A stretch of DNA of 57,509 nt from Oscillospiraceae bacterium (GTDB lineage Bacteria > Bacillota > Clostridia > Oscillospirales > Acutalibacteraceae), in contig SVPY01000015.1 in the NCBI GenBank assembly GCA_015065615.1, positions 1-57,509 of the forward strand, written 5' to 3'. The position numbers and the translations under genes were made by a program. Below are positions 15,151-24,584 of this stretch, piece after piece. A model generated the notes under the pieces. It worked only from the letters and a program-made list of their open reading frames with translations, was not told the origin of the DNA and ran no database searches. The stretch's first letter is position 1, and the number at the start of each line of letters is the position of its first letter.

Positions 15151-17487
15151 ATGAGTGAAGCTGTAGCAAGAAGACCTGAAATGAAAGAATATGATTGCGA
15201 AGTATTAGTACTTGGCGGCGGTCTGCCGGGTGTATGCGCTGCAATTCAGGCGGCTGAGCTTGGTTTGGACGTAACTCTTATTGAAAAGAGTATGATGCTT
15301 GGCGGTAACTGCGGTCCGGAAATTGGTGTACACCCTTCGGATGCTCACCGTTTTCACCCTTATATGGTTTCTGCAGGTACTGTAGGCAGAATTATAGAGG
15401 ATGCGGCTTTTTATAATGCAAAGTCTGATTCTCACGATATGCACTACAACACTTCTTTAAGATGGGATAACGTTATGGCTGAAGCTTTGAAAAAAGCGGG
15501 AGTCAAGGTTTTAAGAAGCCATTATGCCCACACCCCTTACGTTAAGGATAATAAAATTACCGCAGTAGAATGTGAAGATACTCTTACCTATAAAAGAGTA
15601 AAAATAAACGTAACAGGCTATATTATTGACGATACGGGCGACGGTAATATTTCCGAAAGAGCAGGCGCAACCTACAGAATGGGCAGAGAAGCTAAGAGTG
15701 AATTTAACGAGGATTTAGCCCCCGAGCAGTCGGATAATATTACAATGGGAGCTTCTTTAGTTGCCGTAATAAGAGAAACTAAGCAGGAAAGAAAATTCTA
15801 CCCTCCCGAGAATACTCCCGAATTTTACCCCGGCTACGGCGGTGACGGCGGAATCACTCCCGAAAAAGAGCACAGCGCAAGGTTCTATTATCCCTCCGAA
15901 ACCGGCGGCGATATAAACGTAATTGAAGATGCTCACGAAGTTTACGAAAGAATAGTGGGCCATTTAAACAGCGCATGGGACAGGCACAAAAACGACGTAA
16001 GCCGTGAAGAACTTAAAAACTGGGAGATGGGTTTTGTAAGCGCAAAGCTTGCTAAAAGAGAATCCAGGCGATTTAACGGCGATTATATGATTAACGAAAA
16101 CGACATTGATAACGGCAGAATATTTGAGGATGCTATTGCGGTGGGCGGTTTTGCTACCGATATACATTATCCCAAAGAGGGTCATCCTGAGTACGTAGCG
16201 GTTATTTATCACAGAATTCCTCCAGTGTATACAATTCCTTACAGAAGTATATATTCAAAGGACGTAGATAACCTTTTCTTTGCTTCCAGACTTTTAAGTG
16301 CTTCTCATATTGCTCACGGCAGCATAAGAGTGCAAAGAACCTTATCACAAATCGGTCAGGCGGCAGGCGCGGCGGCTTATATATGTAATAAATACAGTAT
16401 AACTCCCCGCGAGCTTTACACGGAAGGATACGTAAATGAACTTCAGCAGCTTCTTTTAAAATACGATGCTACAATACCCGGCGCTGTTAATGAAGATCCC
16501 CTCGATAAAGCAAGATTTGCCCAAATAAGCGCTTCAAGCGAAATTGACAGTATTTTTGAAGGTGACTGTGAATTTATTAAGGCAAACGGTATCTCAGGCG
16601 CTGAACTTTGGAATTTTAAAAACGAAATTAAGGAAGCTTTTATTCATATTAAAAATGAAGGAAACGAAAAAATAAAAGCAAAGCTCAAAATCGCAAGGTT
16701 TACCCCCGAGCATAAATGGCAGAAGCACGGCGAAAGAGAATTCTTTGATTTCTATAAATACCACAACGAAACAGAGTGGGGTAGCGAAACAAGGCTTGAT
16801 TTATATAAAGATATAAAAGAAGTTACATTTGAAATAGAAGGTTTATTTGAGGGTGTTTTAAAAATTCCCGTTAACGTTAAGTTAGATAGTGAAAAGTACT
16901 TCTTAAGCGACGACGATAAATTGGCTATTACAATTGAAACTGAAAGCGACAAGCTGTTTATTGCCGTAAAGGATGAGCTTTCACCCTTTATCAGATTTAT
17001 CGAAAAGGTAACTGAAACCGAAAAGGGTAAAAAATACAAGGTTTTACCCCAAACTCCATTTATTTACATTTCACCCGAAACTTCTCTCGGTAAAGCTGAG
17101 AATATTTTAAACGGTGTAAACCGCCGATTCAGTGAAAATCCCCTTAATATGTGGGTTCCAAACAAAATGCCTGCATATTTAAAGCTTAACTGGAGTGAAA
17201 AAATAAAAGCGAAGGAAATAAGAATTACCTTCGATACTTTGGAGCGCGCAAGCCACGATATGCCCTACGAGTGCGGCAAACGAGCAAGTGGTCAGTGTGT
17301 AAAGAGCTTTAAAATTGAGCTTTTAAAGGGTTATGAAACAGTTAAAGTAATAGAGGAGAGTATGAATTATCACCGACTTTACGTTAAAAACATAGAGGAA
17401 GTTAAATTCGATACCCTTAAGCTTACTTTACTTGAAACCTGGGAAGAAAACAGAATTCCCGGCGTTTACGAGATAAGAGTATACTAA
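15151..17487 (+). CDS. FAD-dependent oxidoreductase with C-terminal accessory domain
   Basis: A 778-residue flavoprotein. The dinucleotide-binding motif Gly22-x-Gly24-x-x-Gly27 (VLGGGLPGVCAA) and LIEKSMMLGGNCG place it in the FAD_oxidored family, ending in the typical C-terminal FAD motif ASHIAHGSIRVQRTLSQIGQ (about 395-414). Residues about 460-778 form a beta-rich extension, probably one or two sandwich domains. Such enzymes sit in polysaccharide and glycoside gene clusters, with substrates mostly unknown. There is no signal peptide, so it acts in the cytosol. It has its own promoter, the binding site GAGGCGG, and a strong terminator behind it. The divergent fusion gene is its likely functional partner (inference): oxidation of a sugar followed by isomerisation and ligation. 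Confidence 0.85.
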   Translation: MSEAVARRPEMKEYDCEVLVLGGGLPGVCAAIQAAELGLDVTLIEKSMMLGGNCGPEIGVHPSDAHRFHPYMVSAGTVGRIIEDAAFYNAKSDSHDMHYNTSLRWDNVMAEALKKAGVKVLRSHYAHTPYVKDNKITAVECEDTLTYKRVKINVTGYIIDDTGDGNISERAGATYRMGREAKSEFNEDLAPEQSDNITMGASLVAVIRETKQERKFYPPENTPEFYPGYGGDGGITPEKEHSARFYYPSETGGDINVIEDAHEVYERIVGHLNSAWDRHKNDVSREELKNWEMGFVSAKLAKRESRRFNGDYMINENDIDNGRIFEDAIAVGGFATDIHYPKEGHPEYVAVIYHRIPPVYTIPYRSIYSKDVDNLFFASRLLSASHIAHGSIRVQRTLSQIGQAAGAAAYICNKYSITPRELYTEGYVNELQQLLLKYDATIPGAVNEDPLDKARFAQISASSEIDSIFEGDCEFIKANGISGAELWNFKNEIKEAFIHIKNEGNEKIKAKLKIARFTPEHKWQKHGEREFFDFYKYHNETEWGSETRLDLYKDIKEVTFEIEGLFEGVLKIPVNVKLDSEKYFLSDDDKLAITIETESDKLFIAVKDELSPFIRFIEKVTETEKGKKYKVLPQTPFIYISPETSLGKAENILNGVNRRFSENPLNMWVPNKMPAYLKLNWSEKIKAKEIRITFDTLERASHDMPYECGKRASGQCVKSFKIELLKGYETVKVIEESMNYHRLYVKNIEEVKFDTLKLTLLETWEENRIPGVYEIRVY

Positions 17488-17495
17488 TTAATAAA

Positions 17496-17545
17496 ATCCC
17501 TCGGCTGATTGGAGCAATCCGATTGTGAGCCGAGGGATATTTTTA
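17496..17545. terminator. Strong bidirectional terminator
   Basis: ATCCCTCGGCT (17496-17506) and AGCCGAGGGAT (17528-17538) form a perfect 11-bp stem with a T/A-rich flank on both sides, between converging genes. Confidence 0.9.
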
Positions 17546-18343
17546 TATTCCTTCTATTTTGTTTAAAAGGTTTTTGCAGAAAATCTTTTCTCTTGCTTCG
17601 TCACTTAAAGCTTCTATTGTGAACATCTTTATAAGCTGAGGCTCCATATAGCGGAAAGGTGCCTGAGTACCGTAAACGAGGTGATCGGGAGTGAAATCCT
17701 TTAAATGAGCTTCAAAGGAACCGCCTAAGTAGGAATCGGCGTAAATCATATTAAAGAATACGTTATCGCGCTTTAAAGCTTCCACCCTTACATCGTCAGT
17801 TAAACCCATAGTACCTGAAGGATTTAAGAAGGTGGAGCTGATAATGGTAGTAACTCTATAATCACTCTTTAAAAGCTCAACAATTTCACCACTGTCTAAA
17901 TCCTTAAATATGTCAAGAGGATTTCTCTGGCGGATATTTTCAAAGCCTGCATCAAGCTTAACGAATAGACCTAAGTCGCCTGCCATTTTATAAGCTTTCT
18001 TTGCAATATCATCCTTTAAACTGTAGCCGTGGTATAAGGGGTAAAGGGCGATGCCCGCAAAACCCATCTCCTTACATTCGGCTATATCCCTTTCCCACTC
18101 GACGTAGTTGGGGTTAATTACGGCTGTGGGCAAAACTTTTACGCTGCCGTTATAGTTTTTGAACTCTTCAAAAAACTCACGGTTGCCTTCCATTGAATCA
18201 ATATAGAAAATACCATTTAAATTGGTACAGATAATATGAGTGGTGCCGCGTTTTTCGGCTTTTTCGGTAATTTCACGGAGAGTTTCACAGGGGAGCTTTC
18301 TATATGGCCAGTGACCAACGTAGGTACAAGTATCTATAATCAT
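17543..18343 (-). CDS. Amidohydrolase-2 family paralogue lacking canonical metal ligands
   Basis: A 266-residue TIM-barrel protein of the Amidohydro_2 type. The fold is suggested by the opening IDTCTYVGHWPYR, the GFAGIALYPLYHGYS segment (about 94-108) and the end LVYGTQAPFRYM (about 229-240). The usual N-terminal HxH is absent (TCTYV instead), and the usual catalytic Asp of GTD is Gln in GTQ, so the metal site appears rebuilt or lost. It may be a non-metal enzyme, such as a lactone or enol hydrolase, or a partner subunit of the adjacent paralogue. The genes are 4 nt apart with the binding site GAGGAA, so they are co-translated. Confidence 0.75.
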   Translation of the reverse strand: MIIDTCTYVGHWPYRKLPCETLREITEKAEKRGTTHIICTNLNGIFYIDSMEGNREFFEEFKNYNGSVKVLPTAVINPNYVEWERDIAECKEMGFAGIALYPLYHGYSLKDDIAKKAYKMAGDLGLFVKLDAGFENIRQRNPLDIFKDLDSGEIVELLKSDYRVTTIISSTFLNPSGTMGLTDDVRVEALKRDNVFFNMIYADSYLGGSFEAHLKDFTPDHLVYGTQAPFRYMEPQLIKMFTIEALSDEAREKIFCKNLLNKIEGI

Positions 18344-18347
18344 AAAT

Positions 18348-19199
18348 TTATTCCTCGATTCCTAAAAATCTCTTGTAGCGCTTACCGCATAAGATAGTTT
18401 TCTTATCTTCCTCGCTGATATCTGCGCCTATAATTTTACCAACGGAAGCGGAAGCGGAGAAGTCGGTGCCGAATAAAACTCTTTCGGCGCCAATTCTTTT
18501 TACACATTCCTCGATAACGGGCTCGTCTATTACGCTGCCTGCCATATCAAGCACAATGTTATCGTATTTTTCAATGGCTTTTAATTGCCAGTGCCAGTCG
18601 CCGCCGCCCGTGATGTGAGCCATAATTAAGTTGCTTTCGGGGTAACGCTTGGCAATTTCGGCAAAGTATTCACCCTGAGAGAGCTTTGGCTGGGGCTCGT
18701 ACTGGTCAGCGGTAAGTCTGCCTGCGTGCATTAAAATAGGCATATCAAGTTCAATACATCTTTCGATGATAGGGAATAAAACGGGGTCGTTTAATTTATA
18801 CTGATGATAAAGCTTTAATCCTATGAAACCCATTTCGCGGCATCTGTCAATTTCATATAAAGCTTCCTTCTGATAACCGGGGTTAACAAAGCACAGGCCA
18901 ACGAATTTATCGGGATTGCGCCTGATTCCCTCGGCATTTATGTTGTTTGCAAGCTGCATTTTTTCAACGGAGCATTTATCGTCCATGGAAAGGAAGGAGA
19001 TAACGGTTTTATCAAAATGGAATTTCTCCACTGTTTCAACTAATCTGTTATAGTAGCTTTCGTCAAAAATTTTAAGTTCTTCTTCTGTAGCGAACCATCT
19101 CTGGTCGCTGTGATCGTGCCAATTTATTACAAGATTATCTTCAAAGAGTTTTAAAGAGTTTTTTGTGTATTCTTCTGCCTTCTTAAACGTAAGAATCAT
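18348..19199 (-). CDS. Amidohydrolase-2 family metal-dependent hydrolase
   Basis: A 283-residue TIM-barrel hydrolase. Metal ligands typical of Amidohydro_2 are visible: HDH (about residues 27-29), IGLKLYHQY (about 127-135), PILMHAGR (about 153-160), LIMAHITGG (about 190-198) and the aspartate of VLFGTDFSAS (about 248-257). Family members hydrolyse lactones and cyclic amides or decarboxylate aromatic acids. It is the first gene of a tight pair with the degenerate paralogue. It follows the 626-residue gene on the same strand after 103 nt, so it may belong to a longer transcript. A sugar lactonase role would suit the neighbouring oxidoreductase (inference). Confidence 0.85.
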   Translation of the reverse strand: MILTFKKAEEYTKNSLKLFEDNLVINWHDHSDQRWFATEEELKIFDESYYNRLVETVEKFHFDKTVISFLSMDDKCSVEKMQLANNINAEGIRRNPDKFVGLCFVNPGYQKEALYEIDRCREMGFIGLKLYHQYKLNDPVLFPIIERCIELDMPILMHAGRLTADQYEPQPKLSQGEYFAEIAKRYPESNLIMAHITGGGDWHWQLKAIEKYDNIVLDMAGSVIDEPVIEECVKRIGAERVLFGTDFSASASVGKIIGADISEEDKKTILCGKRYKRFLGIEE

Positions 19200-19302
19200 T
19201 CCTTTCCTTTATATAAATTTATAATATAGGATTATTTTACTGCAAACAATGCACAAATTTGCTGAATGTTTGGATATTTTTGCTGAGAATATAATAAAAT
19301 TT

Positions 19303-21183
19303 TTATTGGTCGGTATATCCCAAAAGAACTGCTGTAGCAGGCCAGGAAGCACTTACACACCAGGTTTCACCGGGCTGACCTAAAGCATCCGTCAGGTTTA
19401 TTTGCTCTGTTACCATACCTTCCAAAAAGCGTTTATCAAAGGTGTTGCCGTAAAATTCGCCGTCGTACATACAAACACAGTTAACAGCTGCTGCTTTTAC
19501 CATTAAGTAAAGCTCTTCGAAGCGTTTATCCTCCGTAATAACTGCAAGGTCTTTAAGAAATTTAGCTGAATTAGTACAAATACCGGGACCGATGTGCCTG
19601 TTTTGCACGTTGGCAAGTACGCCTCCGCAAACGTTTATGCCTTCAAGCATACTTCCTGCAGGGAATCTTGCATTGTAACAAAGCACCCAGGAAGCAAATA
19701 AGTAAGCTGTATTAATTGCCATTTCTTTATATTTTTCGTTTTTGGTAATTAAATAAGCGTTAACGTAAGCATTTGTTAATGCTGCGGCGCTTTCACTGTC
19801 GTCTGCTTTCAAAATATCGGCAGGGCCTGCGTTACATCTGCCTTTCAAAGTGCATCTTTCATAATATTCGTTTGAAGCTTCAAAAAGAATTTTATTAAGC
19901 CTGATATTTAGCACATCATGCAATAAACCCTCGCTTAAAGCAAGCAGACAGTAAGCTCCTGCAGCGGTGCCTTTTGTTTTAAGCTTAAGTATGGGGCTTT
20001 CGATATCCCAATAATGGCCGAAATCCTTTTCTCTTTCCCATAAAGATGCGATTATCTCTATACCTTTATTAAAGTCCTTTTCCCAGTTGGGGTGAATGAT
20101 TCCCTTTTCCTTTTCAAGAGCAATACATTTGCCTAGATAATAAATATATTCGGAGTAAAATCTTAAATGTTCGTATTGTTTCTCAAATTCCTTGTGGTTT
20201 CTGTCCACCCATTTTTCGCCGTCGTAAATGCTGCGCTTTACTCCTGACGGACTATCACCGTTTTTTGAGAGAAAATCAAGGTATTCTATGGCAAAAACAC
20301 GGTATTTACCGCCAAACTTCAGCATGGGGAAGGCTGTCATAGTGCCTGAGCACCAGCCTATCTGAATGTTCCACTCAGCATAGCCGCCGTAGGGGTAACT
20401 GCTTTCAGGTTTTGTGAATGCGTTTAAAAACATTGGAGTACCGATAGATGAATGAACGGCATGTTTATTATATATCCATTCTCTTACCTTTTCGGCTGCT
20501 GCTTTTTCAGGAACACGGGGTACGTTATATGAATTATATAAATTTACCTTCCTGCCGTTTTCAAATACGTACTTATAAAGATCTATAATATTTTCGCAGT
20601 TGAAAGTAGTTTTTTTAAGGCTGAACCTCAGTATTTCACGGGGGTTATAAATAAAAGGCTTTCTTTTTCCGCTATACTTTTTATGGCGGTAAACTTTCTG
20701 CTCGTAAGCAGGCATAAAGAAGGTGATGGTTTTATTTAAAGCATCAAGCTTAACTCCGTTATAACCTGCGGCGGATTCGATGCTTGGCTCAAAGCAATAA
20801 CCTTTACTTTCTCCGTCGAAAATAAATACCTTAGGAATAGAAGCAGCTGAAAGCGAAGCTTCAAAATAAGGTTTTTCCGGCATATTGATATGAGGAATAT
20901 CAAAAATATCATCATTATAATTTCCGTTATAATAAATACCGGGAATTAAAGTAAACCCTTTTTCATATTCTTCCCACTTAAATTTTATACCTGCGAAGCC
21001 TGTGATGATATCTTCCGTGTTATTTTCTATTACTAATGAAATTTCATCATCAGCTTTATTATTTATAGAAAGGCTAAGCCCGGCTAAAGTTCCTGCAGGA
21101 TATTCAGTGGCGGCTTTTTCGCTAAGTGGGATGAATTTGTGTTCAGTGTTTTTATCATCAATAAATATAAGTTCAAAATCCAT
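19303..21183 (-). CDS. Unrecognised 626-residue protein, probably an (alpha/alpha) toroid glycan enzyme
   Basis: I do not recognise the family. There is no signal peptide. Residues about 1-190 are beta-rich, like the N-terminal sandwich of many glycosidases. From about 200 to the end the chain is helical with repeated aromatic stretches (YGGYAEWNIQIGWCSG, IEYLDFLSK, LRFYSEYIYYLGKCIALE, AAGAYCLLALSEGLL), the texture of a six-hairpin (alpha/alpha)6 barrel as in GH78, GH105, GH127 and polysaccharide lyases. A glycoside hydrolase or lyase acting inside the cell is a reasonable guess (inference). The binding site CGGAG lies 7 nt before the ATG. It is divergent from the DUF4965-like gene, with which it shares a 190-bp control region. 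Confidence 0.7.
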   Translation of the reverse strand: MDFELIFIDDKNTEHKFIPLSEKAATEYPAGTLAGLSLSINNKADDEISLVIENNTEDIITGFAGIKFKWEEYEKGFTLIPGIYYNGNYNDDIFDIPHINMPEKPYFEASLSAASIPKVFIFDGESKGYCFEPSIESAAGYNGVKLDALNKTITFFMPAYEQKVYRHKKYSGKRKPFIYNPREILRFSLKKTTFNCENIIDLYKYVFENGRKVNLYNSYNVPRVPEKAAAEKVREWIYNKHAVHSSIGTPMFLNAFTKPESSYPYGGYAEWNIQIGWCSGTMTAFPMLKFGGKYRVFAIEYLDFLSKNGDSPSGVKRSIYDGEKWVDRNHKEFEKQYEHLRFYSEYIYYLGKCIALEKEKGIIHPNWEKDFNKGIEIIASLWEREKDFGHYWDIESPILKLKTKGTAAGAYCLLALSEGLLHDVLNIRLNKILFEASNEYYERCTLKGRCNAGPADILKADDSESAAALTNAYVNAYLITKNEKYKEMAINTAYLFASWVLCYNARFPAGSMLEGINVCGGVLANVQNRHIGPGICTNSAKFLKDLAVITEDKRFEELYLMVKAAAVNCVCMYDGEFYGNTFDKRFLEGMVTEQINLTDALGQPGETWCVSASWPATAVLLGYTDQ

Positions 21184-21293
21184 AAAGTCACTCCGTTATA
21201 AAATCAGTGCAAAAAGCTTGATTCATTCTCTGTAAAAATTATCCCATAAACAATAATAATTGTCAATTAATTACTTATATAAGTTACTTTATG

Positions 21294-21322
21294 TTGAAAA
21301 ATAGAAAAATAGATAATATAAT
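21294..21322 (+). promoter_or_regulatory. Promoter of the DUF4965-like / MFS / surface-protein operon
   Basis: TTGAAA (21294-21299) and TATAAT (21317-21322) are 17 nt apart, 52 nt upstream of the first start codon. Confidence 0.75.
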
Positions 21323-21373
21323 AGAGAGGAAGGCGAAAGCCGTTTCGGAAAAAAGAAAAGAGAGGATTATATT

Positions 21374-23308
21374 ATGGCAATGACAAGATTACCCGCATTC
21401 CCCTTAATTACAGTTGACCCCTCGTTTACAATCTGGAGTCCTGCTGATAAGCTCTACGATGCAAACACTGTTCTTTGGTGCAACACAGAAAAGAAGCTTC
21501 TTGGTAAACTTTTTGTAAACGGTAAGGCTTACCGTTTTATGGGCCTTGGCGACGAGGAGATTATCCCTCAGGTTGACGTTAAGGTAGAGCCCTTAAAAAC
21601 AACTTATACATTTGAAAATGATGAAGTTAAGCTCGTTTGCGATTTTTATTCCGCAGGAGCTATTGATGATCTGTACCTCGTTTCTGCACCCGCAGGTTAC
21701 TTTGATTATAAGGTAATAAACAAAACTGAGGAAGCTAAAGATATTAAGCTTATCTTTACAATGGATAAGGGCCTTTGCTTCGATAAGGTACCTCAGGATA
21801 TTATCGAGTATGAGTGCAAGGAAACCGCAGGCTTAATTACAAAAGGTATGGGCGTTAAGGATCAGAAGCCTCTTTCCACTACAGGCGACTTAGTGGGCGC
21901 CGAGTGGGGTGTTTACTACTTAACAGCCGAAAATGTTACCTACGTTGAAGGTGTGGGTCTCGTTTCCGTTCACGAAGCTAAGCTTGAAGCTGAAAGCGAA
22001 ATTGCTTTCTCCGATATTCTCTCCAGTGACGATATCGTAAGTATTGAATATTTAGGTCAGCAGCTTAAAGCTTTATGGACAGAGAAGTGGGCAGATATCT
22101 TCGAAGTTATCGCATACTATATTAATAATAAAGAATGCCTTAAGGAATCAGTTGCTTTCTGGAATGAAAAAATTCTTACAGACGGCGCAAAATACGGCGA
22201 AGATTACAAGTTCCTTCTTTCTGCAGCTTTCCGTCAGGTTATGGCTGCTCATAAGTTAGTAAGAAATAATAAGGGCAAAATTTTATTCCTTTCTAAGGAA
22301 TGTAAGTCTAACGGCTGTATTAACACAGTTGACGTTTCTTACCCCTCTTCACCCTTATTCTTCTGCTACAACCCCGTTTTAGCCGAAGGCTTAATGAACG
22401 GTATTTTCGAGTTTTCAAATCTTCCCGTATGGGCTTGCGACTACGCTCCCCACGATTTAGGTCAGTACCCTGTAGCTGACGGTCAGGTATACGCTCTTAA
22501 GAGAGCTTACGACGACTGGAACACACGCCACAGCATCTATGCTATGGAAGACGGCACCGACGTTTACCATTATTCCGGTCAGATGCCGGTTGAAGAGTGC
22601 GGCAATATGATAATTATGGCTTACGTATACGCTCTTACAAGCGGCAACAAGGATTTCTTAAAGGAAAACTATGCTACACTTAAAAAGTGGGCGGATTACC
22701 TTGTTTCCTGCGGTAATAATCTTGAATATCAGCTCTGCACCGATGACTTCGCAGGCAGACTTGCACAGAATATTAACCTTGCTATCAAGTCCGTAATGGG
22801 TCAGGCTTCCTTTGCAAAAATCTTGGAGATGCTCTCTGAAGACGGCTCCTTCTATATGGAAGAAGCAAAGAAGAATGCAGAGGATATTATTGCCCGCGGT
22901 ACTTTTGAAGGCAGACTTGCTTTAAGCTTTGAAAAGCTCGACAGCTGGAGCATGAAGTACAATATGGCTTGGGATAAGATGCTTGGCTTTAATCTTTTCG
23001 GCGATGCAGGCGCTAAGGAAATTGAATACTACAAAACTGTAGAAAATAAGTACGGTTTACCTCTTGACTGCCGTAAGGATTACACTAAGTCCGACTGGAT
23101 AATCTGGTCCAGCGTCCTCGATGAAACAGGCGAAGCTACAAAGGCTTACGCATACAAGATGCGCAAGGTGCTTGAAGAAACAGAGGGCAGAGTACCCTTC
23201 TCCGACTGGTATTCCACAATTGATGCTAAAGACGTAAACTTTGCTCACCGTACGGTTCAGGGCGGTATGTGGATGCCTGTTCTGCGCGATAAGCTTTTAA
23301 ATAAATAA
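21374..23308 (+). CDS. Glutaminase-A-like protein (DUF4965/DUF1793)
   Basis: A 644-residue protein. The start FPLITVDPSFTIWSPADKLYD is typical of the glutaminase GtaA / DUF5127 N-terminal domain. The central stretch CDYAPHDLGQYP (about 355-366), then GQMPVEECGNMIIM and a late WIIWSSVL, fit the DUF4965 and DUF1793 regions. The fold is a beta-sandwich plus an (alpha/alpha)6 barrel. Fungal GtaA was named a glutaminase, but many bacterial members look like glycoside hydrolases of unknown specificity. No signal peptide is seen, so it acts in the cytosol on an imported substrate. It is the first gene of an operon with a transporter (40-nt gap). Codon use is richer in highly used codons than the downstream genes, suggesting high expression. 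Confidence 0.82.
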   Translation: MAMTRLPAFPLITVDPSFTIWSPADKLYDANTVLWCNTEKKLLGKLFVNGKAYRFMGLGDEEIIPQVDVKVEPLKTTYTFENDEVKLVCDFYSAGAIDDLYLVSAPAGYFDYKVINKTEEAKDIKLIFTMDKGLCFDKVPQDIIEYECKETAGLITKGMGVKDQKPLSTTGDLVGAEWGVYYLTAENVTYVEGVGLVSVHEAKLEAESEIAFSDILSSDDIVSIEYLGQQLKALWTEKWADIFEVIAYYINNKECLKESVAFWNEKILTDGAKYGEDYKFLLSAAFRQVMAAHKLVRNNKGKILFLSKECKSNGCINTVDVSYPSSPLFFCYNPVLAEGLMNGIFEFSNLPVWACDYAPHDLGQYPVADGQVYALKRAYDDWNTRHSIYAMEDGTDVYHYSGQMPVEECGNMIIMAYVYALTSGNKDFLKENYATLKKWADYLVSCGNNLEYQLCTDDFAGRLAQNINLAIKSVMGQASFAKILEMLSEDGSFYMEEAKKNAEDIIARGTFEGRLALSFEKLDSWSMKYNMAWDKMLGFNLFGDAGAKEIEYYKTVENKYGLPLDCRKDYTKSDWIIWSSVLDETGEATKAYAYKMRKVLEETEGRVPFSDWYSTIDAKDVNFAHRTVQGGMWMPVLRDKLLNK

Positions 23309-23348
23309 TCATTAAATTCCTATTTAGTTTAATTCGAAAGGTCTAATA

Positions 23349-24584
23349 ATGGAAACAGCGTTAAAATCCCGTAAAAGCAATCTCTTTTTCACTATAATGT
23401 GCTGCCTTGTGTACTTCACAAGCTACGTAACGAGAATCAATTTCGGCGCGGCTGTACTTGAAATTTCAAATTCATTACAGACTCCCGATACAGTAATAGG
23501 CACAGCTTTAACCGCAAGCTTCATCACTTACGGCTTCGGTCAGCTTATAAGCGGTGTTATGGGCGATAAAATAAGCCCCAGACTCCTTATCTTCATCGGT
23601 GTATGTGTAACTTCAGGCTGCAATCTGCTTGTATCTATGATGCAGGACGTATTGCCCATCATAATTATATGGGGTATAAACGGTTTTGCTCAGGCTTTTT
23701 TGTGGCCGCCTTTAGTAAGAATTATGGCGGAAAGGCTGGAGGGCGAACACTACCAGAAATGCTGTGCTTACGTAAATATGGCGGCTTCTTTGGCTACCAT
23801 ACTTATGTATTTGATAGTTCCCGGATGTATAGTTATGTGGAACTGGCGCGCTGTTTTCATCCTTTCAGGTTCATTCGGATTTATAATGGCAATTGTATGG
23901 CTTCTTACTTCCAAAGGCTTTACAAGTAACAACGCACTAAAAGTTACGAAGGCAGTTAATAAAGAGCATCCCGTACCCGAGGAGCATCGCTCCGTATGGG
24001 AGATTATGGGAACAACATGGCTGCCCCTTGTAATGCTGGTTATCGCACTTCAGGGACTTTTGCGTGATGGCATAACAACATGGATGCCCACTTATATAAG
24101 CGACATCTTTAAGCTTGATTCCGCAAGTGCTATTTTCACTTCCGTTATTCTTCCTATCTTTACTATTATAAGCCTTTACGTTACAAGGCTTATGTGTAAG
24201 AAGTTTAAAAGTGAAGTCAGCTTTGCAAGCTGGATATGGGTAGGAGCAGTAGTATGCGGCGGACTTTTGATGGTATTCTATAAAACAAACCTCATAGTTT
24301 CCGTTATTGTAATGAGCCTTATCACTTCCTGTATGCACGGCGTAAACCTTTTACTTATAGGTAATTTACCGGTTAAATTCCTTAAATTCGGAAAAATATC
24401 CACAGTATCAGGTCTTCTTAACTCCTGCACCTATATAGGCAGTGCATTTTCTACCTACGTTATTGCAGGTGTAAGCGAGGCTTTTGGCTGGGACGTAACC
24501 ATTATATCCTGGATAATTATTTCCGCAGCCGCATTTGTACTTTTAAGAATTGTATTTATGGGTAAGAAAAAATTCTATGAATAA
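23349..24584 (+). CDS. MFS transporter, organophosphate:phosphate antiporter-like
   Basis: A 411-residue membrane carrier with about 12 helices. The conserved stretch WGINGFAQAFLWPPLVRIMAE (about residues 107-127) is the signature region of the GlpT/UhpT family, and the loop GDKISPR (about 77-83) is the MFS motif-A region. It probably imports a phosphorylated or acidic sugar derivative, or a glycoside, for the enzyme encoded just upstream. The ATG is preceded by GAAAGG. The next gene overlaps its last eight bases, so both proteins are made from one transcript. The substrate is inferred from context only. Confidence 0.88.
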   Translation: METALKSRKSNLFFTIMCCLVYFTSYVTRINFGAAVLEISNSLQTPDTVIGTALTASFITYGFGQLISGVMGDKISPRLLIFIGVCVTSGCNLLVSMMQDVLPIIIIWGINGFAQAFLWPPLVRIMAERLEGEHYQKCCAYVNMAASLATILMYLIVPGCIVMWNWRAVFILSGSFGFIMAIVWLLTSKGFTSNNALKVTKAVNKEHPVPEEHRSVWEIMGTTWLPLVMLVIALQGLLRDGITTWMPTYISDIFKLDSASAIFTSVILPIFTIISLYVTRLMCKKFKSEVSFASWIWVGAVVCGGLLMVFYKTNLIVSVIVMSLITSCMHGVNLLLIGNLPVKFLKFGKISTVSGLLNSCTYIGSAFSTYVIAGVSEAFGWDVTIISWIIISAAAFVLLRIVFMGKKKFYE

